A stretch of 64,000 bases of DNA from JBBSEX01 sp038239345 (GCA_038239345.1 JBBSEX010000020.1:1-64000); one strand, 5' to 3'. Counted from the first letter of the stretch, positions 1-8,795 are shown. Notes: generated by a model not told the origin, from the letters alone. Numbers and translations are program-made.

Positions 1-121
1 CAGACGGAAGATCGGAGCATGGCGGGAGGAATACAATACAGAACGGCCCCATAGCAGTTTGGGCTACCGGACGCCAAATGAGTTTGCCGAACAATTGAAA
101 TCCTCAGTTATCGCTGGCTGA
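1..121 (+). mobile_element. IS3-family transposase (OrfB), C-terminal fragment at window edge
   Basis: An open frame enters from the left edge and stops at 119-121. The last 39 residues contain the block WREEYNTERPHSSLGYRTP followed by NEFAEQL. This is the signature C-terminal end of the IS3-family integrase-type (DDE) transposase, just after the catalytic glutamate region. The rest of the element lies outside the window, so intactness cannot be judged. No convincing terminal inverted repeat was recognised in the bases after the stop. Family assignment is secure; whether the element is active is unknown. Confidence 0.85.
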
Positions 122-229
122 GAAAATCGAGGCATGTCAGACCGGTTAAAACGATGAGCGATTCGGTGTCATCAAGCGCGAACCAGTGCGTGTTCAGTCC
201 CGATAGCGCGTTGCAAAAAGCTGGTCATC

Positions 230-1384
230 TTATTGCCCAGTTGGGGTCCAATCGAAGGTCGTGATCCGGCGGCCGTCGCGAAGATAGATCCCGCCGTTAT
301 TCTGCAGCGTCCCGGGATCCGGGCTCACGGCAATTTTCGTGATTCCGAAAGCTTCCACCGGCATCACTTCTCCAGGATCCGAGATCCCGTTGGAATTTCG
401 ATCCTGCCAAACAGCGATTCCCTTTAGTTCGCCGCCAGTGAGCACGCCATCTCGGTTGTTGTCGAGCGCCGCTAGTGGTTCAAAGCCGTTTTGCCAAAAA
501 ATCTGCCACGTGAATGACCCAAAAAGCTGGCGGCCGGAAGTGATGACACCTGTATTTTCGGGGTCCCAGACAAGGAGGCACGTCTCGGGCTGCAGCCAGG
601 GCCAGGAGCGTCCGTCACCTAAACCGCCGACATCAAAAGTTACTTGCCGCGCGGAAATCAACTCATTCAATTGCTCGTCAGGGCGCAGCGTGAAGACGAT
701 CGGCGTCACCATCATCGGCTTCTTCCGCAAGGTGTCCAGGTTCGCCGAAATTTCCGTGATTTCCTGAGTCGCCGCCTTATCCTTCCCGTAACGCTCGCGC
801 AGTGCGGCGATGAGCGATTCAGCGGCCAGCTCGGATGTCAGCGGACCGAAGCGCCCCTTCACATTCAGATCGTCCTTCAGCGCCAGTTGATAGGCCGTGC
901 GCCATTCGGGGATGGCCTGATCGAGCAACGCGTTCTTGCTGGTTCCAAAGCTGGACGGATAATGGCTGACCTGGTCCAACATCCACCCCAGGCTAAAGTG
1001 GAACTTGCCATCGGCGGGCTTCAGTTCTATCGCCTTTCGATAATTAACCAACGCCTCGTTAGCGTTCTTGATGTCGGCGGGCTTAAGGGGCTTTGTCAGG
1101 TCGCGATTCGGACCGCTGGGGGAATCGAAAGCGAGGGTTTCCTTGCCTTCTTTATCGACGCGATAATATACCTGCGCCTGTTGGGCGAAAGCGATGCTAT
1201 AAAGCCGGCCGAGATAATAATAATCGTCGGCGGACTTGGTTTTCGTGTTGAATTTTTCCAGGGCGTTGGATAGAAGGCGCTTAACCGGAGTTTGCTCAGG
1301 CCGTGAAAAGATGGCCAAGAGCGATGTGCCGCTCAACAGCACAGCTATCGCGACGCTACTTATCCGCAAACTCGAAGTCGGCAT
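230..1384 (-). CDS. Secreted TPR / EF-hand-like protein
   Basis: This is a 384-residue protein of unknown function. Residues 1-25 look like an export signal with a hydrophobic core. A TPR-like unit sits around residues 105-135 (repeated alanine/tyrosine pattern, then a KAIELKPADG turn). Near the C-terminus are two calcium-loop-like segments, DNNRDGVLTGGEL at about 308-320 and DRNSNGISDPGEV at about 328-340. These match the DxDxDG EF-hand or dockerin-like loop logic, so extracytoplasmic Ca2+ binding is a fair inference. The gene lies 33 bp downstream of the M23 peptidase gene on the same strand and is probably cotranscribed with it. The start shown follows the signal peptide, but I see only a weak ribosome-binding site. 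Confidence 0.75.
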   Translation of the reverse strand: MPTSSLRISSVAIAVLLSGTSLLAIFSRPEQTPVKRLLSNALEKFNTKTKSADDYYYLGRLYSIAFAQQAQVYYRVDKEGKETLAFDSPSGPNRDLTKPLKPADIKNANEALVNYRKAIELKPADGKFHFSLGWMLDQVSHYPSSFGTSKNALLDQAIPEWRTAYQLALKDDLNVKGRFGPLTSELAAESLIAALRERYGKDKAATQEITEISANLDTLRKKPMMVTPIVFTLRPDEQLNELISARQVTFDVGGLGDGRSWPWLQPETCLLVWDPENTGVITSGRQLFGSFTWQIFWQNGFEPLAALDNNRDGVLTGGELKGIAVWQDRNSNGISDPGEVMPVEAFGITKIAVSPDPGTLQNNGGIYLRDGRRITTFDWTPTGQ

Positions 1385-1417
1385 ACGAGTAGCATACCCG
1401 AATGCCGGCCGAAGAAA

Positions 1418-2308
1418 TTAAAAGGGTAGATCTTTCTGTTGCGGTATGTCGCTGGTGGGCGCTTTGGCCAGATAGGGATAAGGGTTGACCGGTGTCCCGC
1501 CCATGCGAACTTCGTAGTGCAGATGAGGCGATGTGGCCCGGCCTGTGGCTCCCGAGCGGGCTACGATATCGCCGCGATGCACTTCCTGTCCCGGCACGAC
1601 ATCGAATCGCGACAGGTGAGCGTAAACAGTGGACATTCCGCTTCCATGATCGACTACAACCCAGTTTCCATAACCGCCGGCACTCCACTCGGCATGGATC
1701 ACGATTCCATCCGCCGTCGCTTTCACCGGTGTACCCATGGAGGCTGAAAGATCGACACCTGGGTGGAAGGCGCCTTCACCTGAAAACGGATCCGTACGGC
1801 CGCCATAAGTGCTCAGCAGACGTCCCGTGACCGGCCACAAGCTGGGGCGAGTGTTAGTTTGCCATTGATGAGGAAAGTTACGCTGTACGCGGGAAAAGGA
1901 CGCCGACTTCAGGAAATTATACTGATCCAGCGATTCCTTAAAGTCAGGAACCAACGGCCCTTCACCGGCAATATCGGCGGGTCCTTCCAACTGGTGCTTG
2001 ATCCCGTAAGCGATGGTCACTTCGTTGGCCAAAACCTCTAGAGAAGCCAGCTGCTCCTGCTTCTGCGTGTTTTCCTTTTGCAGCGCTTTGTAACGGAACT
2101 TCAGGGTGTCCACTTCCTGGCGCAGGGAATTATAGCTGGATACCTTCAGCGCCATTCTGACATAGCTGGTAACCATGCCCAGAAGCGATACGGAGCCGAA
2201 GATAGCTAACGCTAGAACGCCGTAAATCACTTGATGGGGAACATGAACCCGACGAAGTCTACCGTGTAAGGAATGAGCTAGAACGAGGATGAAGTATTGC
2301 TGACGCAA
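1418..2308 (-). CDS. Membrane-anchored M23 (LytM) family peptidase
   Basis: This is a 296-residue protein with one membrane segment (about 28-52), a coiled coil (about 55-100) and a C-terminal LytM/M23 domain. The zinc ligands are visible as HPGVD (H182, D186) and HLH (H262, H264). The architecture matches peptidoglycan endopeptidases or their degenerate activators such as EnvC/NlpD. Here the metal ligands are intact, so it may be a true hydrolase. The start is TTG at 2308, supported by a strong AGGAG ribosome-binding site seven bases upstream. It is transcribed away from the MotA/MotB-like pair across a short intergenic region. A role in wall remodelling in the periplasm is expected from the family. 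Confidence 0.9.
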   Translation of the reverse strand: MRQQYFILVLAHSLHGRLRRVHVPHQVIYGVLALAIFGSVSLLGMVTSYVRMALKVSSYNSLRQEVDTLKFRYKALQKENTQKQEQLASLEVLANEVTIAYGIKHQLEGPADIAGEGPLVPDFKESLDQYNFLKSASFSRVQRNFPHQWQTNTRPSLWPVTGRLLSTYGGRTDPFSGEGAFHPGVDLSASMGTPVKATADGIVIHAEWSAGGYGNWVVVDHGSGMSTVYAHLSRFDVVPGQEVHRGDIVARSGATGRATSPHLHYEVRMGGTPVNPYPYLAKAPTSDIPQQKDLPF

Positions 2309-2405
2309 AAGAGATCTCCTAGAAATTGATCCAGCCAGACTTTAGGCGGAGTTTAACTCGCCAGTAGCGGATGCCGGACAACACCACAGGGTTATAGAAA
2401 AAGAT

Positions 2406-2418
2406 TAACGAATCGTTA
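2406..2418. promoter_or_regulatory. 13-bp palindrome in the divergent intergenic region
   Basis: TAACGAATCGTTA is a perfect 6+1+6 inverted repeat lying between the leftward M23 gene and the rightward stator genes. It could be an operator for one or both, but a 13-bp palindrome can occur by chance. No clear sigma-70 promoter was recognised around it. Confidence 0.3.
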
Positions 2419-2527
2419 GGATACCCGATGGCATCAGGGCTGTCAAGATGGGAATTGCCTGAGAATGGGGGTAGGAAGACATAGGTATGTGTCGGAGTGA
2501 CTCACCCCGTTTCACGAGTCGTCTGCA

Positions 2528-3457
2528 ATGGCAGTCGCAAGCCGTTGTAACCAAAAAGAACTAGTACTCCGCGGGCCATTGTGCTATTTCTCGATAGTGG
2601 ATTGGCCGCGAGACGGGAAATTAGGCTGGGCGGTAGGCCTCACCATGTTGTTAGGGCGCTGGCTGCTGTTTTCTTCGGCCTTCATTTTAGGTTTATTGCT
2701 GTTGTCGCAGTTGCAAAGGCGCATGACAAGTATTCCGCTTGGCATTCAAATCGCATGTTTCTGCCTCTTCGTGCTGGCGTCGGCATTCGTCGCCCGGATG
2801 CTGTTGGAACGGGCCCGAGCCTTGCATGCCTGCCGTCAATTCCTGACGGCGTTAGCCTCAGTGGGCTCGGCGAAACGGGAAGATCGGACCGCTGGATTAG
2901 GCGCCGATCATATGGCTGAGATCCGGCGTCGTGGCGATCGTTTGAGCGGGCCGCCGAAAGACTGGTGGCTGGCCATCGAAGACGCGCTGGAGTTCTATAA
3001 ATCGCCCGATGGACGGTCGGGCTGGTTTCTGACGCGTCCCGCCGAACAGACTCTTACGGAGGACGATGTGATGTCGCCCTTCTACCATTTTTCCTTTCAT
3101 CAAGCCGTGCCGGGAATTTTGACCGCGCTCGGTCTGCTGGCGACGTTTACGGCGATCCTGATCGCGCTTTCCGGCGTCACCTACGATGTTCGCAATGCCG
3201 CCCGCCCAGTCACCGGTATCGATGGATTGATTAATGGGCTCTCGGGCAAATTCCTCTCATCGATTGTCGCTTTGGTGCTGAGCGTGATCGCCACGCTGAT
3301 CGAGAAAAAGATCTGCGAGCGCCGCCTCTATATTCAATATGAGCGCGTTCTCCGGCGTGTGCGCGAGGTGTTTCCGTTCCTCTCGCAATCCCGAATCCTG
3401 CTGGATCTGCAGCAGGCGCTGCTATACCGCGAAAGTAGCAAAGGCAAGCGCGCCTGA
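2528..3457 (+). CDS. MotA/TolQ/ExbB-superfamily proton-channel protein (ZorA-like)
   Basis: This 309-residue membrane protein has two N-terminal membrane segments (about residues 33-60 and 70-92). A cytoplasmic stretch follows, then two segments near 190-215 and 230-260. The latter pair carries the PGILTALGLLATF and GLINGLSGKFLSS motifs typical of MotA/TolQ/ExbB channel subunits. Together with the next gene it forms a stator-type ion channel. It resembles ZorA of Zorya anti-phage systems in its C-terminal half but lacks the long cytoplasmic tail of that protein. The start is uncertain: ATG at 2645 (first residues MLLGRWLLF) would remove 39 residues and begins just before the first membrane segment. 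Neither start has a clear ribosome-binding site. Confidence 0.8.
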   Translation: MAVASRCNQKELVLRGPLCYFSIVDWPRDGKLGWAVGLTMLLGRWLLFSSAFILGLLLLSQLQRRMTSIPLGIQIACFCLFVLASAFVARMLLERARALHACRQFLTALASVGSAKREDRTAGLGADHMAEIRRRGDRLSGPPKDWWLAIEDALEFYKSPDGRSGWFLTRPAEQTLTEDDVMSPFYHFSFHQAVPGILTALGLLATFTAILIALSGVTYDVRNAARPVTGIDGLINGLSGKFLSSIVALVLSVIATLIEKKICERRLYIQYERVLRRVREVFPFLSQSRILLDLQQALLYRESSKGKRA

Positions 3458-4113
3458 TGCGCCGTCAATCTTCCTCGGATTATCTGGCGCACTCCTTTAC
3501 CGATCTGATGACGTCGCTGATGGTGATCTTCATCCTGCTTCTGCTGGTGTTCGTCAGTAATCAGGCGGGCGCCAATGAAGCCATCACCCAAGCTCTGCTC
3601 TCCGATTTGAAGCGGGAACTGGGGAATGCGAATAATAATACGAAGTTTGAAAACGACGACAAGTATACGATCGTGTTGACTATCCCCGACGAGGTGATGA
3701 CCTTTGAGCCGAACCGGCATGAGTTAAAACCGCGCGGCGAGGATTTCTTGAAGGCCCAAGTCCCCCGTCTGGCGGAGGTGCTTTGCAACAAGAAGTATCG
3801 CGGCAGTATTCAATCGGTAATCGTTGAAGGGCATTCCGATAACACGCCTTATCGCGGGGCGACGGCGGAAGAAAGCCAGGCCCAGAACTTGAAGCTGAGC
3901 CAGGACCGGTCAATGGAAGTAGTGTCGAAAACGCTGCTCTCCCTGCAGGACCGTCCCATGGAGCGGGGCTGTTTCCTGGAGATGCTTTCGGCCACCGGCC
4001 GGGGCGAGCAGGATTTGCAGGCCACGGCGGACAAAAGCCGTCGAGTGATGTTCAAGATACGCGTGAATTCCGGTGCCGGGGCGGAACTGGAGAAGTTATT
4101 TCGCGGTAAGTGA
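3457..4113 (+). CDS. MotB/OmpA-type stator partner (ZorB-like)
   Basis: This 218-residue protein has a single N-terminal membrane helix (about 14-36) and a periplasmic OmpA/MotB peptidoglycan-binding domain (about 70-205). The motif FTDLMTSLMVIF places an aspartate (D16) at the start of the helix. This is the proton-carrying position in MotB and ZorB. The OmpA domain shows VEGHSDNTPY, LSQDRS and KSRRVMFKI. The start codon overlaps the preceding stop (TGATG), so the two proteins are probably made in fixed ratio. Its last 18 bp overlap the end of the convergent MauE-like gene. A proton-driven stator anchored to the wall is the likely role; what it drives is not evident. Confidence 0.85.
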   Translation: MRRQSSSDYLAHSFTDLMTSLMVIFILLLLVFVSNQAGANEAITQALLSDLKRELGNANNNTKFENDDKYTIVLTIPDEVMTFEPNRHELKPRGEDFLKAQVPRLAEVLCNKKYRGSIQSVIVEGHSDNTPYRGATAEESQAQNLKLSQDRSMEVVSKTLLSLQDRPMERGCFLEMLSATGRGEQDLQATADKSRRVMFKIRVNSGAGAELEKLFRGK

Positions 4114-4527
4114 GTGCTTCGACGCCTGGAAGGCTTCCACGGTCAGCCAGACCGACAGCGCCATCAGGATTCCATCGCGCACCAGAGTGGCCGGGCCCAA
4201 CGCTTCGCCGGCCCCGAAGCACGCGCAATCGATCTGCAAACCGCGCACATAGGAATAAAGCATCACGCTAAAGAAGAACGCCAATAGGCCGCTGGCGAAC
4301 AGTGCGAAATAGCGCAGTTTGAAGCCGACCAGCAGCATGATGCCCAGCACCAGTTCAGTCCAGGGAAGCACTCGCGCCACGAATAAGACACCTTGTTCGG
4401 GAAGCACCTGCATGGCGTCGATGGAGGCCGCAAACAGCAGCCAGGGCTGGCGCAGTTTCGTGTAGGCCGCCCAGATAAAGACGGCCCCCAGGGCGAAGCG
4501 GGCAAGGGTCAGGAGAGCGCGGCGCAT
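4096..4527 (-). CDS. MauE/DoxX-like four-helix membrane protein
   Basis: This is a 143-residue integral membrane protein with about four helices. The signature block CACFGAGEALGPATLVRD matches MauE of methylamine utilisation and related DoxX-family proteins, which are thought to support disulfide or thiol chemistry with a thioredoxin-like partner. Its ATG abuts the stop of the upstream DsbA-like gene (TAAATG), so the two are translationally coupled. A cysteine pair in the central loop (CAC) could exchange electrons with the partner. The function is inferred from pairing; the fused counterpart at 60345-61268 supports it. Confidence 0.8.
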   Translation of the reverse strand: MRRALLTLARFALGAVFIWAAYTKLRQPWLLFAASIDAMQVLPEQGVLFVARVLPWTELVLGIMLLVGFKLRYFALFASGLLAFFFSVMLYSYVRGLQIDCACFGAGEALGPATLVRDGILMALSVWLTVEAFQASKHSLTAK

Positions 4528-5115
4528 TTACTTGGTAAGAAGGTCGTCGATGAATCGCTTCAAGATCGGATAAGAGACGGCGCCGGAGATCGGGTAGACC
4601 TGCTGCTTATAGGTCAGCACCATCGTTGGCGTCTGGCGGATAGGAATCTTCATGCCCAGCGCCTGATCGCTATTGATCTCATCTTCCATCTTGGCGTCCT
4701 TCACGTACTGCCGCACTTTCGCCATATCGGAAGCACTCAAGACTTTGGCGACAGTGGCGTCGATCTTCCCGCTGGCGGCCCAATCGGCCTGGGTCTTGAA
4801 GAGTTCATCGCAAACCTTTTCATATTGCCGCAGACGAGCGGCGGCGTTCGCGTAGCGGGCAGCCTCGCGTGCATACTGATGTTGCGGTAATGGAAAATCG
4901 CGATGAATGATTTGCACTTTACCCGTTGCCACACAATCGCCAATCGCTTTCTGAATGGTTTCCAGCTGCAACTGACGGCACGCCGGACACTGGAAATCGC
5001 TAAACACTTCCAGCTTTAGAGGCGCGTTAGCGGAGCCGACGGCCTTGGGATTCGTTTCGGCAGCGGGAGCGATGCAGATTGCGCCAAGCAGGAGCGGAAT
5101 AATTAGATATCGCAT
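4528..5115 (-). CDS. Exported DsbA-like thioredoxin-fold protein
   Basis: This is a thioredoxin-fold oxidoreductase of 195 residues from the preferred start at 5115. The signal peptide runs MRYLIIPLLLGAICIAPAA. An upstream in-frame ATG at 5163 would add 16 residues before the signal and is less likely. The active site is FSDFQCPACRQ, a CPAC redox motif, and the conserved cis-proline appears in RQTPTMVL. The family (DsbA/DsbG-like, thioredoxin_4) oxidises or isomerises disulfides in the periplasm. It is the first gene of a two-gene operon with the MauE-like membrane protein, which may recycle it. The divergent neighbour is the PLP enzyme gene. Confidence 0.88.
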   Translation of the reverse strand: MRYLIIPLLLGAICIAPAAETNPKAVGSANAPLKLEVFSDFQCPACRQLQLETIQKAIGDCVATGKVQIIHRDFPLPQHQYAREAARYANAAARLRQYEKVCDELFKTQADWAASGKIDATVAKVLSASDMAKVRQYVKDAKMEDEINSDQALGMKIPIRQTPTMVLTYKQQVYPISGAVSYPILKRFIDDLLTK

Positions 5116-5170
5116 CTTATTTATTAAGAGGCTAACACGATTGGCCGCCCGAGCCTTATACACTGATCAG

Positions 5171-6286
5171 ATGCGACCCGAAACACTTGCCGTGCATGCC
5201 GGCCGTTCCATCGATCCCGCGACGGGAGCCGTCACTCCGCCGATTCATTTAAGCACCACCTTTGAACGTGCGCTGGATGGAAGCTTTCCCTCGGGATTCG
5301 CCTATACACGCGAAGCCAATCCAAATCGAAGTTCGTTTGAGGCTTGCGTCAATGCCCTTGAGGGTGGGGAAGTCACGGTTGCCTACTCCTCCGGCTCGGC
5401 GGCGACGATGTCGATTCTGCAGGGGCTGACGCCGGGCGATCATGTCATTGCGCCGGAAGAAATTTACTTCGGGACGCGTCATTTAATGGAAACCGGTTTC
5501 GGTCGCTGGGGTCTGCAAAGCAGCTTCGTCGATATGACGGATCTGGGTGCTGTGCTCGCTGCCATTCGGCCGAACACCCGCCTGATCTGGGTGGAGACGC
5601 CATCGAATCCGGTGCTGAAGATCGTCGACATCGCGGCCCTGGCGGAGATGGCGCATGCCGCCGGTGCGATTTGCGTTTGCGATAACACCTGGGCTCCGCT
5701 GATACAAAGGCCGTTCGAGCTGGGTGTCGATTTGTCGATGCATTCGGCGACGAAATATCTGGGTGGCCATTGCGACATAATGATCGGCGTCGTGATCGCG
5801 CGAAAGAACGATGCCTTCGCCGAGTCGCTTCGTTTGTGGCAAAAAATGGGGGGCGCTATTCCCTCGCCGTTTGAATGCTGGCTGGGGCTGCGCGGAATGC
5901 AGACGCTGCCCTGGCGGATGCGGGCGCATTGTGAGAATGCGTCGGTGGTTGCCAGGGCGCTGGCGGGATATCCGGGCGTCGAACAAGTGCACTATCCCGG
6001 CTTGGCCTCGCATCCTGGGCATGCGATCGCGAAAAAACAGATGAGCGCCTTCGGGGGGATGCTCTCGATCCAGGTGCGGGGCGACGCCGGGGATGCCATG
6101 GCAATGACGAATCGCTTGCAGTTGATCACGCGCGCCACCAGTTTGGGCGGCGCCCACACACTCATTGAGCATCGTAAATCGATTGAAGGAGCGGCCAGCA
6201 AGACGCCGGAAAATCTGCTACGGATCTCCGTGGGGCTGGAGCATCCCGACGATATCATCGAAGATCTTATGCAGGCTCTGCGATGA
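5171..6286 (+). CDS. Cys/Met-metabolism PLP enzyme (cystathionine gamma-synthase/lyase or methionine gamma-lyase type)
   Basis: This is a 371-residue member of the trans-sulfuration family of PLP enzymes. The lysine that binds PLP is K195 in HSATKYLGGH. Other family marks are YTREANPNRSSFE near the start, YSSGSAATMS, and the SLGG...LIEH block near the C-terminus. The family catalyses beta/gamma elimination or replacement on cysteine, homocysteine or O-acyl-homoserine. Sequence reading cannot separate synthase from lyase. The start at 5171 fits the family's MRPETLAVHAG beginning; a longer in-frame ATG at 5045 would overlap the divergent DsbA gene. The stop overlaps the next start by four bases (ATGA), which couples it to a nucleoside hydrolase. 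Confidence 0.88.
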   Translation: MRPETLAVHAGRSIDPATGAVTPPIHLSTTFERALDGSFPSGFAYTREANPNRSSFEACVNALEGGEVTVAYSSGSAATMSILQGLTPGDHVIAPEEIYFGTRHLMETGFGRWGLQSSFVDMTDLGAVLAAIRPNTRLIWVETPSNPVLKIVDIAALAEMAHAAGAICVCDNTWAPLIQRPFELGVDLSMHSATKYLGGHCDIMIGVVIARKNDAFAESLRLWQKMGGAIPSPFECWLGLRGMQTLPWRMRAHCENASVVARALAGYPGVEQVHYPGLASHPGHAIAKKQMSAFGGMLSIQVRGDAGDAMAMTNRLQLITRATSLGGAHTLIEHRKSIEGAASKTPENLLRISVGLEHPDDIIEDLMQALR

Positions 6287-7224
6287 GATTTCTTTTGCTC
6301 TTCCTGTCTTTCGTATCGCTTGCCGCGGCGCAGGCGGTAAAGCCGATTCCGGTGATTTTCGATACCGATATTGGCGATGACATCGACGATGCGCTGGCCT
6401 TGGCGTTGGCGCTGCAATCGCCCGAACTGGATGTGCGTCTGGTGACGACGGTGGTCGACGATGTCGAGAGCCGTACCCGCCTGGCGTGGAAAGAACTTCG
6501 GCTCTACAACCGCAAGGATATCGCGCTCGCTACTGGCGCGAGCATGCCGCTGCTGGACCCTATCCACACCGGCCGGGCGCAACAGTTCGAGGTTCTGACG
6601 GCAGCCGACGACATTCCTCCTGGAGCGAACCGCCGCGCTGTCGATGTGATTATCAGCACACTGCTCGCGTCGCATGAAAAGATCACGCTCATCCCCGTTG
6701 GCCCGCTGATGAACATCGCATTAGCGCTGCGAGTGGAGCCGAGGATTAAAGATAAAATTGAGCGCATCGTGCTGATGGGCGGGGCGTTCACCACCTCGAG
6801 GCCGGAGTACAATATCGATCGCGACCGGGCAGCGGCGCAGATTGTATTCACCTCCGGTGTGCCAATTACGGCCGTCGGGTTGGACGTCACCACGAAGTGC
6901 AAATTGCAAGGATCGGACATGGAGAAGCTACGCGCGGCCGACAATCCAGCGTCGAAATTTCTGGTGCGGCTGATCGAATTGTGGCAGAACGGAAAGTCCG
7001 ATCAGTATCCGACGCTGCATGATCCGTTGGCCGTAGCCGCCGTAATAAAAAAAGGATTCATCGATACCGAAGCGGGCAGCGTTTCGGTGGAGCAAGGTGT
7101 GACGAAGTTTGCGGCCGATGCCAGCGGCACAACTTTGGCGGCGCGAGAAGTAGACGTGCGCGGATTTCTAAATCTGCTGGTGACAAGGCTGGCCGCGCCT
7201 CCCCGTGTTATGACCATGCGCTAA
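6283..7224 (+). CDS. Exported inosine-uridine-type nucleoside hydrolase
   Basis: This is a 313-residue protein with a signal peptide (about 1-17) and the nucleoside hydrolase fold. The Ca2+/ribose-binding motif FDTDIGDDIDDA (aspartates D27-D36) is complete. The distal HDPLAVAA segment supplies the conserved histidine and aspartate. These enzymes cleave the N-glycosidic bond of nucleosides to base plus ribose. Export suggests scavenging of extracellular nucleosides. It is translationally coupled to the upstream PLP enzyme, an unexplained pairing. Its last four bases overlap the convergent glpD. Confidence 0.9.
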   Translation: MRFLLLFLSFVSLAAAQAVKPIPVIFDTDIGDDIDDALALALALQSPELDVRLVTTVVDDVESRTRLAWKELRLYNRKDIALATGASMPLLDPIHTGRAQQFEVLTAADDIPPGANRRAVDVIISTLLASHEKITLIPVGPLMNIALALRVEPRIKDKIERIVLMGGAFTTSRPEYNIDRDRAAAQIVFTSGVPITAVGLDVTTKCKLQGSDMEKLRAADNPASKFLVRLIELWQNGKSDQYPTLHDPLAVAAVIKKGFIDTEAGSVSVEQGVTKFAADASGTTLAAREVDVRGFLNLLVTRLAAPPRVMTMR

Positions 7225-8795
7225 GCTCTTTCAGCGCTGAGTACATAATGCCTGGCGACGTCGTAGAACGCTGCCAACTGCGCGGCTATCCATGCTTCGT
7301 CGCGATGTAGTTCCCGGGCCATCAGAGCGGCAACCGCCGGGGCCATCGCGATGGCGGCCCTGGCATTCAGGAACAAAGCACGCGTGCGCCGGGCGAGGAC
7401 ATCTTCCACCGTGCGGGCCATCTCAAATCGCGTACCCCATATCACCTCGGCGGCGATATAAGGCAACGCGGGATGCAATTGTTTTTCTAACTCGGAATCT
7501 TCGCGAATCAGGTCCTGCACGGCTCTGGCGTCGGACCCATAAACGCCCAGATGACCGAATTTGGACGACTCGTGATGATACCCATGAACGTTCAGATCAT
7601 GTGTCACGCAGGGCCTCTCGGGGAGCGTTCCAAGCATTGCGGCCTGATTCACGCAGTCTTCGGCCATGCGCCGGTAGGTGGTCCACTTTCCGCCGCAAAT
7701 GGTAAGCAATCCCGATTGGTCAATCTGAATTGTGTGATCGCGCGAGAGGGCGGCGGTGTTGCCCGTGGCGGAAGATTTCACCAGCGGCCGGATCCCCGCG
7801 AAGACGCTTAGCACATCGGCGCGAGTGGGCTTCTTTTCCAGATATAGCGCGGCGGTATTGAGAATAAAATCGATCTCCTGCTCCAGCGCAACTGGTTCCA
7901 TGGTGGCCGCCGGGATGGGTGTGTCCGTGGTTCCAACCAGCGCGTGGTCATGCCAGGGAATGGCGAACATCACACGGCCGTCGCTGGTATGCGGCACCAT
8001 GATCGCACTGTCGCCGGCGATGAAGGAACGATCGAAGACCAAGTGGATTCCCTGGCTTGGGGCGATCATCGGCTTGGCTTCCGGATTCGCCTGCAGCCGC
8101 AGATTATCGCTAAACGCCCCGGTGGCATTGATGACAACTTTCGCTTCGGCGGAAAATTCCTCGCCACTTTCCGAATCGCGGGCCGTCACCCCGTTAACGA
8201 AGCCCTCGGCATCTTTAGTAAGCGCTGTAACGGCCACATAGTTCAATAAGGTTGCGCCCTGTTCGGCGGCGGTCTCGGCGAGATTGATAAGAAGACGCGA
8301 ATCATCGAATTGGCCGTCGTAGTAGATAACGCCACCACGCAGCATCTCTGTTTTTAGGGTCGGCAAGCGCTTCAGCGTCTCTTCCTTGGTAAGAATTCGC
8401 GAAGTGCCAAAGCCATATTTTCCCGCGAGCATGTTGTACAGCTTCAGCCCGATTCCATAAAAGGGCGCTTCCCACCAGTCATAGCTGGGGACAACAAATC
8501 CAAGATCGTGAACGATGTGCGGGGCGTTTTGCAATAAGAGGCCGCGTTCTTTCAACGCTTCCATAACCAACGAAATGTTGCCTTGCTCCAGGTAACGCAC
8601 CCCGCCGTGGACAAGCTTTGTACTGCGGCTGGACGTGCCTTTGCCGAAATCGCTTTGTTCCAGGAGGAGCGTTTCATATCCCCGGGTGGCCGCGTCGATG
8701 GCCACGCCGACGCCGGTTGCCCCGCCACCCACCACGATCATGTCCCAGCGTCCGCGATGCGAATGGAAGCGGCGATACATCTCGAGCCTGTTCAT
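7221..8795 (-). CDS. glpD: Glycerol-3-phosphate dehydrogenase (FAD, quinone-linked)
   Basis: This is a 524-residue FAD enzyme of the GlpD/GlpA family. The N-terminal dinucleotide fold reads VVGGGATGVGVAIDAATRG. It is followed by GTSSRSTKLVHGGVRYLEQG, the characteristic GlpD FAD-contact region. A C-terminal helical domain (about 390-510) is present, as in aerobic GlpD. The enzyme oxidises sn-glycerol-3-phosphate to dihydroxyacetone phosphate at the membrane and passes electrons to quinone. The start has an AAGG ribosome-binding site a few bases upstream. It stands alone, with no glycerol kinase or facilitator gene nearby, so a role in phospholipid turnover or general catabolism is as likely as a glycerol regulon. 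Confidence 0.93.
   Translation of the reverse strand: MNRLEMYRRFHSHRGRWDMIVVGGGATGVGVAIDAATRGYETLLLEQSDFGKGTSSRSTKLVHGGVRYLEQGNISLVMEALKERGLLLQNAPHIVHDLGFVVPSYDWWEAPFYGIGLKLYNMLAGKYGFGTSRILTKEETLKRLPTLKTEMLRGGVIYYDGQFDDSRLLINLAETAAEQGATLLNYVAVTALTKDAEGFVNGVTARDSESGEEFSAEAKVVINATGAFSDNLRLQANPEAKPMIAPSQGIHLVFDRSFIAGDSAIMVPHTSDGRVMFAIPWHDHALVGTTDTPIPAATMEPVALEQEIDFILNTAALYLEKKPTRADVLSVFAGIRPLVKSSATGNTAALSRDHTIQIDQSGLLTICGGKWTTYRRMAEDCVNQAAMLGTLPERPCVTHDLNVHGYHHESSKFGHLGVYGSDARAVQDLIREDSELEKQLHPALPYIAAEVIWGTRFEMARTVEDVLARRTRALFLNARAAIAMAPAVAALMARELHRDEAWIAAQLAAFYDVARHYVLSAERA

Noticed and set aside
2528..4113. A complete Zorya anti-phage system
   Set aside because: Only ZorA/ZorB-like parts exist; no ZorC, ZorD, ZorE or other effector flanks them, and the neighbours are envelope enzymes.
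4096..5115. Methylamine dehydrogenase maturation genes
   Set aside because: Only the MauE-like and DsbA-like members are present; no mauA, mauB, mauD or mauG is in the window.
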